DNA of 35,232 nt, taken from NCBI GenBank assembly GCA_049999765.1, contig JBNGIQ010009281.1:72230-107461 (forward strand). Direction: 5' to 3'. The notes beneath the pieces are model-generated. The model was given only the letters and a program-made list of their open reading frames with translations. It made no database searches and was not told the origin of the DNA. Position numbers and translations under genes: made by a program. The stretch is from Phaeoceros laevis. Lineage: Eukaryota > Anthocerotophyta > Anthocerotopsida > Notothyladales. The first letter of the stretch is position 1; each line of letters starts with the position of its first letter. Of this stretch, positions 21,901 through 31,866 are shown piece after piece.

Positions 21901-23967
21901 CCCTTCGGAGCTGAGAGGATACGAGCTGGCCGTAGGGCTCATCAATCACCAATCCAAATGGCAAAACCTTCACCGGCTGTGAGAGAGCCTTCTCGAGACA
22001 GTCCAGCCACGTCCAGTGAACTATTGGATCTATCAGTTCAGCCTGATGTCGAGATTAAACGGGGAGTGATGTACTTCGGGGAATGGGTTGTCACTGGGTT
22101 ACCTGCCCGGTCTATCACAGCAGTGGCAGTTGGTGATGTGGAGGGTTGGTTTATTAGCAAGGAGGAGTTTCAAGACATTATTGGACCTTCTCCTCCAGTT
22201 TCTGAGGAGGAAAAGAGGTATTTACCTCCTTGGCATATTCATAATGTCAGTTGCCCTTCCTGGTAAGTTGAAGGGCTCTGGCCACCGGTCTGAGCTTAAG
22301 CTTTGACATGTGCAGGCTTAGGGAGAAGATGTCCTTTCTGAAAAGAGAGCTTGCTGCGGAGGTGGATGTTCCTGGTTTTGAGAAAGTCCGCCTTCCTGAT
22401 CTGGTCAGCTATATAGCAGCTCAAAAATGTCCCGATTTATTTTTGAACACAAGTTTAACTAGGGATCTATCAAGTTCTGACAAATCTGTGGCACGATCTC
22501 CATACCAGGAATGGCAAGAGACCGTCTACTCTACCGATTGTTGTGAGGTTGGTGTGGTCTTCTGGAAAAACTCTGGTATGTTACAATGTCCGTCAGTTTC
22601 TGGTCCAGCTTTTTAGGGGTGGTGGTATGGCAACCGAGTACTTCGTCCAAATAGCATTTGACCGTTGCTGTCCTTAGGCAAAACTGAGCAGGTTATCAGC
22701 ATGAAGAGATATGCAAGGCGGAAAGTCCAATTGCTGGGCAGGGAGGCACAAATTTTAAATGAGAAGTCGCTCATTCAAAGCTTGAGCCCATCTGTATATG
22801 TCCCCCAAGTTCTCTGCACCCGAGGAAACAGAGATTTTGCTGCAATTCTGCTGAACACGCGGTTGGCCGCGCCTCTGGCCCTCATACTGCTCACACCACT
22901 CGATGAGTCTACAGCTCGTTTTGTGGCTGCATCTGTCGTTTTGGCTTTGGACTTTCTGCATAAGGTAATAAATCATCCAGCAAGATTATGTGCCAGGTCT
23001 TTCAGCTCTTTCCACATCATTGCTAATCTTTGACATATGCTTGGACATGCAGGATGGAGTCATTTACAGAGGTGTTTCACCAGATGTGCTGATGCTTGAT
23101 CGAAGTGGACGGCTTCAAGTAAGATCAGAGACAACTCTTTGACTTGGACATGCATTTCTTGTAAATACAATCTCACTTGGACTTGAACATGGCTACGCAG
23201 CTGGTGGACTTCCGTTTTGCAAAGAGGCTTGAAGAGGGTCGGACATTTACGATTTGTGGAATGGCCGATTTTCTAGCTCCAGAGGTTATACAGGGTCAAG
23301 GCCACGATCAAGGTGCTGACTGGTGAGTAACATAAATCAATATTCCGTTACTGTTTTGTTAATCGCATGGATGTCTCCTGTGTGAGCATTGATGAGTGCA
23401 AGATGCTTGGACATGAAATGCAGGTGGGCACTAGGCGTTCTTCTCTTTTTTATGCTCCAAAATGAGCTACCATTTGGGTCATGGAGGGATAGTGAACTGG
23501 ATATCTACAACAAGATAGCTCAGAGGCAACTGTCATTTTCCTCAAAGTCCAGTGCTGAAGCGACTGACCTGATTGACAAGGTACTGCCCTTGGTTTCAAA
23601 AAAATGGAAAGCACTTGTCAGCAATTTGTTGCCATCTTGCTTGTCATGCGAAATTATGATATCTTTTGTAACTGGATTGGCTCGTCCCTTGTCTGACCGT
23701 GTCTGTAAAAATCAGTTGCTGCAAGTGGAGGTCGAGACAAGACTTGGCTGTGGTAGGGATGGCGTGGAGGCGATTAAAAAACATCCCTGGTTTGAGGGCT
23801 TCGACTGGGAAGGACTCCTTGAGCACAGATCTGTTGTTCCAGCAGAAATCTTATCTCGATTGGCCTCTGCACTGGAGAACTATCATGCAGACGACGGTTA
23901 CCAAGTTTTTGATCTACCAGTATCTGACGCAGAAGACGAATCTGTATTCTGGTTAGAAGGCTGGTAG
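18951..23967 (+). CDS. PP2C phosphatase / cyclic-nucleotide-binding / protein-kinase fusion protein (plant PKG type)
   Basis: Fourteen exons: 18951-20057, 20156-20287, 20464-20682, 20847-20972, 21103-21165, 21274-21362, 21485-21716, 21799-22217, 22316-22575, 22678-22964, 23053-23118, 23201-23322, 23424-23580 and 23716-23967. All phases agree, giving 1176 residues; introns are 82-176 nt. MGC at the N-terminus suggests myristoylation and palmitoylation. The PP2C domain (about 110-420) has NQDSF, FGVFDGHGEHG, VGDSRA and ASDGVFEF. Two cyclic-nucleotide-binding domains follow; the first has the phosphate cassette FGELALMYNKPRQASV with its Arg. The C-terminal AGC-like kinase domain is altered: no clear glycine loop, YRGVSPD in place of YRDLKPEN, and VDFRFAK in place of DFG. 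It keeps APE and DWWALGV. The same changes occur, as I recall, in the Arabidopsis homologue. A rice homologue has been described as a cGMP-dependent kinase/phosphatase. The phosphatase looks active; kinase activity is uncertain. Confidence 0.93.
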
Positions 23968-24051
23968 ATGCCCTGGGTCTCAACAAACGAAGTTTCACTG
24001 CCCTTTTGGTAGATGCCCTGGGGTCTCAACAAACTAAGTTTCACAGCCCTA
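23963..24051. repeat. 45-bp tandem duplication spanning the stop codon
   Basis: GGTAGATGCCCTGGGTCTCA at 23963 recurs at 24008 with the following AACAAAC(G/T)AAGTTTCAC(T/A)GCCCT block. The first copy contains the TAG stop of the PP2C fusion gene; the second lies in its 3' UTR. Confidence 0.85.
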
Positions 24052-24829
24052 TCCGTAAAAGTTCGGATCACCAATGGTAAGGCAGTGTCTTCCTGAATTT
24101 TGGTTTCGGATGCAATGATGTTTGTGCGGCGGGAGAGCTTACGAAGTGTAATGCTGTGTTGAACCTGCCCACCACAGGTGTCACGAGACGGATCGACACG
24201 GGCTTAGAGCTTCGGGCATGGGCTGGCAAAAGCCGAAGAACCCCACTGCAGCTTGATGTTTGGTGTAAATTAATTGGCGGATGGGTGTCGTGGATTGAGA
24301 TACCACGTGAAAAAGAAGTACCAGTGTTAGCTGTAACGCGTTTTGTAGTCAAAGTAGTCATTTTTTTAACAGGCTGGGAGGAAATAGTGTAGTATAGAGC
24401 ACCTGCTCGAAAATCATATTTATATCTTTGCTGGTCTTGAATCATCATAAGCCTTCAATTCTTATGGTGGAACTGAACATCTCTATCAGCGAAAGAGTTC
24501 AAAGAGTTTGCAACATTGTCCAGCCTCAAAGAACTCCATGTAAGGCCGGGACCAAATGTTCTTGGTCGGGTGGTAGGACATTAGTTTTAGATCCTCCAGA
24601 CAAGGCAGCCGCGTCCAGAACCAAGTATGCACAACGAGGACCTGAAGCTTTACACGGAACCATGTATACACATCGTCATACCTCTACAACAAACTACGAT
24701 CGATGCTATCAAAATTCTTAAGTGCCATGGGACTGTCGATCTCAGCGTATCAATCTACATAAAGTTGCCGCAAACAAAGACCTAAGACGCAATCACTGAG
24801 CCATAGACAACAACTGCAACCATCAGTAA
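23968..24829. other. Convergent intergenic region
   Basis: Lies between the 3' ends of the PP2C fusion gene (plus) and the NudC gene (minus). Apart from the 45-bp duplication at its start I see no structured element or supported gene. Confidence 0.5.
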
Positions 24830-25819
24830 CTAGCACACTTTGGCCTTCGAGAAATCCATTTCCGGATGCTGTGCCATAAACTTTTGCAATATGTCGTTCT
24901 TCTGCTGGTCGTCGCTTGTAGGTAAGCCCATGGCCTTCTGGCGTTGGTCGTACATCATCTTCTCGACAGTTTGGCGTGTCTCTGCATCCAAATCCGAAAG
25001 CTTACTGTTCTCTGGTTCTACCTTCTGCGTGTTGATCTCAGGGTCCCCCTTAATGATAGATTTCCACCACTCCATCTGATTCTGCTTGGTGAGAAGCACA
25101 GACACGAGCTTCCCATCTTCCAAACTCCAGAAACAGTCATCTGGCTTCACAGGGTTGTACAGCTCTCCCTCAAGAACAGGAGGCTGACCCTTGAGACCAA
25201 CCTTGACATGAGTTTTCTTGATCTCACAAACAACTGCTCGTGACTTTGTCCCCTCCGGTACAGGTATATGCACAGTTACTTCAGCCAAGGACTGCGTCCA
25301 CGAGTATTTATCAAGGTCAGCGCCATTCCCTGCATTAGGTTTTAGTCCTTTCCCCTCGTCCTTATCACCTTCGTCATCGCCGACTGCCGGCTCCTCCATG
25401 CTCACTGCCTCATTCTTTTCCTTCAAAGGTACTGCAGATTCCTGAACTGGTGGTTTCGATACCTCCTTGTCTGTCTTCAAAGATAGCTTAATAGGGCTTG
25501 TCTTCGGCTTACTCGTGGATGCTTTAGCTGGCTTCTGCTCGCCGTTGCCCTCCACCCGCTGCCGCTTTACAGATGAGACAATTTCCGCCACACGGGCTTC
25601 AGCTCCGCTCTCCACAAACAGATCAGTCTTCCTCCTCAGAAAATCAAAGACAGTCCGCACAAGCTCAAGCGGCTGATTATTCTGCTCTCTCAACAGTGAT
25701 CCCAGAACGTCATCAAACGGACCCGATCGGCTTTGCTCCGTTACCGCCTCTGCTACCGGCTTCGGCTTTGCTGCCGGGGCCTCTGACGCTTCCTCGGTGT
25801 AGTCCGAAATAATCGCCAT
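24830..25819 (-). CDS. NudC-domain co-chaperone, BOBBER1-like
   Basis: Single-exon frame of 329 residues from the ATG at 25819 (GCCATGGCG). The longer frame to 25867 starts at GTG and is not used. The N-terminal part ([34 protein letters not shown]) is the NudC N-terminal motif. It is followed by a Lys/Glu/Pro-rich low-complexity linker. The CS/p23-like core starts at [20 protein letters not shown] and runs through [26 protein letters not shown] and MEWWKS. The tail [20 protein letters not shown] and [12 protein letters not shown] is typical of the family. BOBBER proteins are cytosolic small-heat-shock-like chaperones needed for development and heat tolerance in Arabidopsis. The absence of introns is notable because most genes in this window are split. 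Confidence 0.93.
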   Translation of the reverse strand: MAIISDYTEEASEAPAAKPKPVAEAVTEQSRSGPFDDVLGSLLREQNNQPLELVRTVFDFLRRKTDLFVESGAEARVAEIVSSVKRQRVEGNGEQKPAKASTSKPKTSPIKLSLKTDKEVSKPPVQESAVPLKEKNEAVSMEEPAVGDDEGDKDEGKGLKPNAGNGADLDKYSWTQSLAEVTVHIPVPEGTKSRAVVCEIKKTHVKVGLKGQPPVLEGELYNPVKPDDCFWSLEDGKLVSVLLTKQNQMEWWKSIIKGDPEINTQKVEPENSKLSDLDAETRQTVEKMMYDQRQKAMGLPTSDDQQKNDILQKFMAQHPEMDFSKAKVC

Positions 25820-27749
25820 GGGCTCCTCTCTGCGTCCAAGAAAGCCGCTCCGACGTATTAGCTGCACATACGAGACCCGCTATCTGTTGCAGTCGCGTAT
25901 CGGTTGGAGCCAACACCGAGAGATGGACCCTCATATGCACCGTAACCAACCTAAACAGGCTGAACACTTAGGGCTTCCCCGCGTTTTTTCATATCGACGT
26001 ACGGGACGTCTTGTCTTCGGGGCTCTTCTAGAATACTCACGAGCTCTAGAATACTAAGAAAATGAGGCCCACATTTACAGGAACATCTTATATTATAAAA
26101 GAATAGGACACTCTCACTAGGAAGCAAGAGAGAGAGTGTTTAAATGGTTTAATTGTGTGGGATGGATGGGCCGTGTTGTTGCGAACCGCGCTCGCGCGCG
26201 GGATAAAATAAAGGTAGTCCTGGGAGTTGATCAGCAAACCTGCCCTTCCCACTCAACAAATCCAACCACATGGCCCACTCCATTGTATGATACATACTGG
26301 TTTAAATTATTTATATGTTTAATTTGGGGTGGGTAGGAATGGGTGATTGCCGTCGATGTCGACGGGGCCTACACTAGTTTAGTCTACATTTTCTCCTCCC
26401 CGCACGGGCCGCACCCTGGGTGTGGTCTTGAGTCTTGACTCTTGTGTATTATGTGTAATATCGCATTCACAGAGACACTCCGTTTACTCTCTTATTAGGC
26501 TAGTCCCTCTTGCCGAGTCTCCACGTCTTGCTGTGCCGAAGGGGATTGCCCATAGCTCTAGAGTGTGCTTGGTGGTGTAGGTACAGCTATTTGCACCATA
26601 TGGTCGACTTTCTTACTCCACTTCTTGGATTAAGAAATGTATTATTTTTGCTTCTGCTCAAACCTAGACCGTTGGAACCAGGTTGATGTCTGGTTTATCT
26701 CCATGGCCTAACCAAATTGCCCGTGGGTGTATTTTAGGCTTTTTCGTCAATGTCTTATCTAATTTTTTTGAGTAAAAAAGTCATGGCACTATACTACTTG
26801 GTTCAAGCCTCCATGCTTCAAGCTATCTTTTAAGATACACAACGACTAATACTAAAGTGTTTGTACTACTTTGAATGAAGTTATAAGGAAAGGGGGAAGG
26901 ATTTCTTAGCTTCTTATGCAAAGTATGGTTTGTGCTACTTTGAATGAAGTTATAAGGAAAGAGGGAAGGATTTCTTAGCTTCTTATGCAGAGTATGATAA
27001 AACTTCCGCAAGTAGAGAATCCTAAACATCGTGGCATGGATCTTATGCATGAAATCTCTGAGAAGGGGGACTATGTGCCCTTAAAATAGAGCCCCTTCCT
27101 ATTGGAAATTGGAGTGTACATAACGGAAAGTGCCTACTAGTCTTCCTTTCGTCCTTGATGCAAGCAAAGAGACCGCCTTGCAGACTACCTTTGTTTTTTA
27201 TCCTTAGCGAGTCCCCCTTAGCTGTCTTTTTAGGAGTCAAGCATGTGAATTCCGACCAAATGAATTCTCAAGTAATGAGGATTTTTGCAACCAAAAGACT
27301 ATGCCCATCGTTTCATTGGTGTTGTTAGTGTGAATATATAGACGTTTAGTCATGTCAAGCTTGAGTAAGTAGTGTCTTTAACTTAGACAAAGGGTTAAGC
27401 TAATTAGGAATTTGAGCTAAGGCTTAGGGGCCTAAATGGAGTGTCACTTGAGAGACTCCTCTGACTTAGTTAATCCCGATATAACCCTAAACTTGAGATC
27501 CTAAAGAAACTCCTTGGGCCTTGGTCCTTGGTCTTTAAGTTTTTCTTTCTCGATAAAAAAATCAATTGTATCAACCCTTGAATACCTATATATGTGCGCG
27601 TATGTTCCACGATATCTATCCATCTAAACGCTCAGATCTGAAATTGTATTCATACAAAAAGGCGTGTGCAAAGCAGGTTTCAGTTGGCGGTGCTTCAGTG
27701 TATGTTTACATTTATTGAGAGGAAACATTAGAAATTTTTGACACTACAA
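25820..27749. other. Long AT-rich intergenic region
   Basis: 5' flank of the NudC gene, then sequence with no coding support. A 69-bp tandem duplication lies at 26859-26996. The sequence just before 27750 is the promoter and leader of the RING-H2 gene. I looked for LTR ends and transposase or reverse-transcriptase motifs and saw none. Confidence 0.5.
26859..26996. repeat. Two-copy tandem repeat, period 69
   Basis: Bases 26859-26927 and 26928-26996 are near-identical (GTTTGT(A/G)CTACTTTGAAT ... TTATGCA(A/G)AGTATG), differing at a few positions. The similarity points to a recent duplication. Confidence 0.9.
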
Positions 27750-28181
27750 ATGGCAGATCGTGTTCCACGTTCAGATGATGATGAAATATATCGAATTCTC
27801 GATATGCTTGACGAAGCAGCGACTCAAAACCGCATAATAGAACATTCAATGACATATGAAGAGGAAGATGATGATGAAATACATCGAATTCTCGATATGC
27901 TTGACGAAGCAAACAGGGCCCAACTGGATCTAGGGCCCTCAGAGGAACCAATCTCCATCAGCAATGAGGTTTTGAATGATGGAAACCAGTTGCTTCCAGT
28001 TTTTGAGTACAAGCTCAAGGAAGCTCCAGAAGAGTGCTCAATATGCTTGGATGAATTCTCTTGTGGCATAGAAGCAAGACTACTTCCATGTGGACATCAG
28101 TTCCACAAAGTATGTATAGACCATTGGTTGGATAGGCTTAAATTTACATGTCCTTATTGTAGGTCTCCTATTCTCCAATAA
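27750..28181 (+). CDS. Small RING-H2 finger protein, probable E3 ubiquitin ligase
   Basis: Single-exon frame of 143 residues from the ATG at 27750 (CAAATGGCA); the in-frame codon at 27738 is TTG. The C-terminus is a complete C3H2C3 RING-H2: CSICLDEF, then LPCGHQFHKVC, then WLDRLKFTCPYC. The linking tryptophan in DHWL is typical of E2 binding. The N-terminus is acidic and holds an internal duplication: DDDEIYRILDMLDEA at about residues 9-23 and DDDEIHRILDMLDEA about 31 residues later. No transmembrane segment is seen, so it is a soluble ligase of unknown substrate. An AATAAA overlaps the stop codon (28177-28182). Confidence 0.82.
   Translation: MADRVPRSDDDEIYRILDMLDEAATQNRIIEHSMTYEEEDDDEIHRILDMLDEANRAQLDLGPSEEPISISNEVLNDGNQLLPVFEYKLKEAPEECSICLDEFSCGIEARLLPCGHQFHKVCIDHWLDRLKFTCPYCRSPILQ
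27774..27911 (+). repeat. 45-nt duplication inside the RING-H2 gene
   Basis: The 45 nt starting at 27774 (GATGATGATGAAATATATCG) recur at 27867, 93 nt later, with one base change (TAT to CAT, Tyr to His). The spacing keeps the reading frame. Confidence 0.88.
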
Positions 28182-29091
28182 AGTGACATCTTGTAAAGAT
28201 ATCGGGCCATCGTGCTAAATAGTCGCGCTTGTTCTTATCCAATGAACTTCACGAGTAACTTCAAACTTCCTTCGTTAATTTGAGCTTGTTGCCACTAAAT
28301 TGCAGATTGTATTTCCACCCTTTGAGGTTGGATGACATGCAATACCTCCTACTGCACAATCTACTGGCACTGCCATTGCGATCCTCTTCATCACAAGCGT
28401 GTGGACTTCGGACCCAAAAGCATGCATAGTAAAACATTCCCGTAAAGTAGACCGCCCTCGCTCGCCGCACCTGCTGGTGCCGATGGTGCCCAATAATGCT
28501 TGCTCCCCCTCCTGGCCGTCGCCCTTTTTCCATGTGGCCATCGCCGTGCTGCCGGCGCACACCGCTGCCTGCTCTCCTTGAGAGCTCCCTGCCGCTGCTG
28601 CGAGGTGCCGCTCTCTGGCGCCGTTGCATTTCACAAACGCTTCGATGGCTTTTGAATGTGCGCATCTTCCTCGCATCTCGGTGCACTAGACTATCACCTC
28701 TCGCTTTAGAAACGCAAAAATCTTGGAAACGTTGAAACTTATCAAATATGCGGATCTACCGCAAAAGTCGAAGGCACAACGCGTTAAAAACGTTTTGTCA
28801 ACTGATGCGATGTCCCTACCTCGCCCTACCGCCTGCTCCAGCTCCCTCACCGCTTGCTCAAGGGCTGCCGGCTGCCGGCTGCCGGCTGCCGCAGCAGCTC
28901 CGCCATGGCCCGTTCCGTGGTGGTGGAGCTGGTGTCGGTCCCGGCAGTTATCGTGTCCTGGACAATGCAGGCTTCTTTGTCGTTGTCAGCTGGACAGCCT
29001 AACACATGTAGAGGCCGGGGGTGTGGAAAACAGCGGCTGAGGCAGTCAAGACACGGCAGGCAGGAATGGATGGAGTTTCAAGACACAAACA
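28182..29091. other. Intergenic stretch, no supported gene
   Basis: 3' flank of the RING-H2 gene followed by GC-rich sequence with several overlapping frames on both strands (for example 28275-28676 minus). None shows a known domain. A short (GCCGGCT)n-like run occurs at about 28866-28886. Confidence 0.45.
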
Positions 29092-29439
29092 GAGAGCTGC
29101 GAGTTGATCATGTCGTCGGTTACACCTTCCCCGTTCGAGGATGGAACGCTGAGCAGCACGTCCACAAAATCCCGGGGGCTTGGGTCCAGGGTTGGCTTTT
29201 TGATACTGGCGGAGTTCCTGGATGACCCCGGCGTAGAAGTTGTTAATCTGGCGGATGGTTTGCTGGAATTGAGCCTTGGGAAGGAGCAGCCTGTCCAGGA
29301 AGGAGAGCCAGGGAACCGCGTCCCCGATGCCCTGCACTCCCAGCATAGTGATCACTCCCCTGACGAGGTGAAGCAACTCGCGGTCTTCCACGAAGTCTTT
29401 TCCAAGCTCTGCTTCCAACAGGTTGTCAACAACAGTCAA
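29092..29439 (-). pseudogene. Cytochrome P450 fragment with a frameshift
   Basis: The minus frame from 29439 reads like the part of a plant P450 just before the I-helix: LLEAELGKDFVEDRELLHLV, then VQGIGDAVPWLSFLD (the common G-x-x-N/G-I-G-D-x-x-P-W-L pattern) and FYAGVIQEL. At about 29170, after GPKPPG, homology moves to another frame reading DFVDVLLSVPSSNG and TDDMINSQL. A one-base shift in a C/G run is therefore likely. The continuation ends at a stop soon after, and no haem-binding FxxGxRxCxG motif is present nearby. I read it as a relic, though a sequencing error at the homopolymer cannot be excluded. Confidence 0.72.
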
Positions 29440-30756
29440 TGTGTGTGTTGTCTACATGATGGCGGCCTCAAGCAGGAGATGGCTTTAGACAACTTCAGTT
29501 GCAACCTTGCGGAATCTCATGGATCCATTGACTGGCCAGCACAGACAGGGGTGCAGGGACTACAGTATGCGTCCTTCCGAGTCTCGAGACTCGACTTCAC
29601 TCTGGAAAAAGGTGGTAAAACTGCAAAGGTATCCTTCGGGCGTACGCCTTGTGGGTCGTTCCTAGCAGGAACGGCCCTCATGGCCCCACAAAATGGGCTG
29701 AGGACAGTGAGGAGGCATTTTCAGGCATTGGTACAAAGAATGCCTGAAAATGGGCATGGCGGGTGCGTGAAACCCTAGCGGCAAAGCCTCACCGCTCACC
29801 GTGGAATGGTGAGCTCATGGTGGCCAGTTGTTGCAAAGGCTTCGTTGCAGTCGTGACAGTCCCAACACGTCCCACCGCATGAATGCACCAGCAAAGCAAA
29901 GGGAGATGGAGCACAAACCTTGGAACACAAACCTGGTATTGTTATCGCAAGGGCTGCAGCGCAAGGCCGCGTGACGTAAACCAGGAGGTTGGCCCACCAC
30001 GCAGCGCCGCCGCCGCCAGAAACCCTAAAGCCATAGCCGCTCTCAGTCACAGTCTGTCCTTTTCCGGACCTTTTTTGTCAGAGTGATTCCGAGTTACTGT
30101 AGCTTGCCTTGCGGCGCCAAATTACAGTGCCTTGCGGATAAGCACAACAAGGCACCGCGACTGGACTCGACGCGGCAGCAAGTGCCTCTGCCCGTGAACT
30201 CAGCAGATATTTCCTCGGGCTATTCTAAATTTGGCCCGCTTCCTCCTCTCGCGTCTATCCCTCTTGTTCCCTCAGAGCAGATCCCAGGTTGTTTCACCTT
30301 GTTTGTCGCTTTTGTTGCTTGCTGCGGTTGTTGCATGCTTGCTCGTTGGTTTGCAATTGGCCTTAGGGAAGTGGTGTGCTCTGCAGGACAATTGGCGTTT
30401 GCACGCTCTCCTTGTTGTGATCCTTGGTTGTACTGGTAGAGGCCTCCTGGCCAGCTGACAGATCCCCTTGCAAGCATTTGGAGTCCATAGGCTCTAGATT
30501 TTTTGTCCCCCCCTTTCTTGGCGGACTTCAATTTGCCGACATCATTCTTTTGCTGGTGGCTTTGCGGAATTGAGCAGTGCTGGCTCCTTTCCAGGATTGA
30601 AAATCTAATCTACAGTCTGCTTCTCCTAGAGCAGTGGTTCGCCTGGAATTTGCAAGGTTGATCGGTGTGTCCAATTGTTTGATCTTGCCGCCAAGCGCCA
30701 TATCTAGGCTTTCGGTGCGGCTGCCTCTTGAAGCTCCAGCCCTCCCCTGTGTGGAG
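29440..30756. other. Intergenic stretch upstream of the CBP1-like gene
   Basis: No domain is seen in either strand. It includes a 16-bp palindrome CGAGTCTCGAGACTCG near 29578 and a 14-bp stem (29716-29729 with 29739-29752, CATTTTCAGGCATT and its complement). The last few hundred bases are pyrimidine-rich and may hold the promoter and leader of the gene at 30757. Confidence 0.45.
29716..29752. repeat. 14-bp inverted repeat with 9-nt loop
   Basis: CATTTTCAGGCATT at 29716-29729 pairs exactly with AATGCCTGAAAATG at 29739-29752. No gene ends close enough to suggest a role. Confidence 0.7.
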
Positions 30757-31866
30757 ATGGTTTCCGCGATGGCACCAATTATGCCCCCTCCTGCGCAGCT
30801 CATCACGTCCCCGCAATGCCAGACTCCCACCGTCACCGCCAGCAGAAGTCCCCGGGCACTTGCGGCCACCGGGTTTTCCACCAGGTCGTCTGTCGTGTCA
30901 CCTTCAGCACAATTGGACAAGAAATCCGAGAGCATGCCCCCGCCTCAGGGGGACGGCATCCCCAAGATGGAGCCCTTTAGCCGATCTCGCATCAGCCGCC
31001 TGATGAAAGACCCGCCCCTGCTTCAGAAAGCGGAGCAAGGTCTGGCAGGTGAGGCACTCCTGGCTCCCGGAATTGGTTTGGCACCCTAACTAGGCTGCTG
31101 TCTCAGGTCATCCGCGTCACCACAAGACTAACTGCTGCTCTCATGCACCAGATCGGTGCATGTCGCTGGAAGGTGACGACGCATACAAATGCTGGGAGGC
31201 CCTGTTTGAGTTTGAAAACTTGAAGGTATGTTGCCTTTGCATCAATCTTGACTGGCTGCTAGTTTCTCCCTGCGTGTTGCCGCTTTTGGCGTGAAAGGCT
31301 GGTGGATGGCAGTCCAAGCTGTACTCAATGCAACTGGGGGACTTTTTGTCTTTCTTGTCATCATTCCAAGGTCTTTCTTGTCACCATCAGGACTCTGATG
31401 TTTTTGTCAGTTGGTGACTACACAGAGTGAGTTCAAGGAGGAGTGTGAGATTGCTGACGAGCAGGACAAAAGCTCTGCTTGTCGCCCTTTGGAACGGTTT
31501 GAGAATCTTGTTAGACAGTCTGGAGGGGTTTCATCACTGATAGACAATGTGAGGATGCTGGCATACGCGAATAAGAAGCAGCATGATTCCGACAAGGTGA
31601 CAGTGCAGGGAGGTCTCAAGAATGAAAATGAAATGGAAGCAGCTGCTGAGAGGGATGATCCCGAGCGGACAATTGATGCAGAGGCTGATCACTTAACAGC
31701 TGTGGTTAGCGAGCTGGGCAAAGCAGATGGATTGAGGTCCCTTTATGAGACAGATGGGATCCCGAAGACCGATGATGAGCTGCTCCTGGAGCAGGCGGCG
31801 TTGCTTCCAGACTCACCTCACACAAGGATGCTTCGTCGGAGAGGAGCCCGAGACAAGGATTGGTAG
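30757..31866 (+). CDS. CCG-binding protein 1 (CBP1/MEE14)-like, plastid-type N-terminus
   Basis: Three exons: 30757-31048, 31152-31225 and 31411-31866, in phase, giving 273 residues. The start is the first ATG of the open frame (GAGATGGTT), and the preceding frame has none. The N-terminus (MVSAMAPIMPPPAQLITSPQ ...) is rich in Ser/Thr/Pro/Arg, as in plastid transit peptides. The conserved core FSRSRISRLMKDPPLLQKAE, then LADRCMSLEGDDAYKCWEALFEFENL across the first splice, matches what I remember of Arabidopsis CBP1 (PPLIQKAE ... LADYCSTLEGDDSYSCWRAYFEL). RQSGGVSSLI and DGIPKTDDEL, with LPDSPHTRMLRRRG near the end, match the C-terminal part. In Arabidopsis CBP1 interacts with CCG in pollen-tube guidance and is also called MEE14; a role here is unknown. 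An acidic insert of about 70 residues separates the last two blocks. Confidence 0.78.

Noticed and set aside
26040-27740. Possible LTR retrotransposon remnant in the AT-rich region
   Set aside because: No paired long terminal repeats, primer-binding site, polypurine tract or gag/pol motif could be seen by eye.
28275-28676. Minus-strand frame of 133 codons after the RING gene
   Set aside because: No recognisable domain, competing frames on the other strand, and no splice or start evidence.
30528-30935. Minus-strand frame of 135 codons opposite the CBP1-like first exon
   Set aside because: The plus strand carries the conserved, spliced gene; the minus frame has no known motif and is its shadow.
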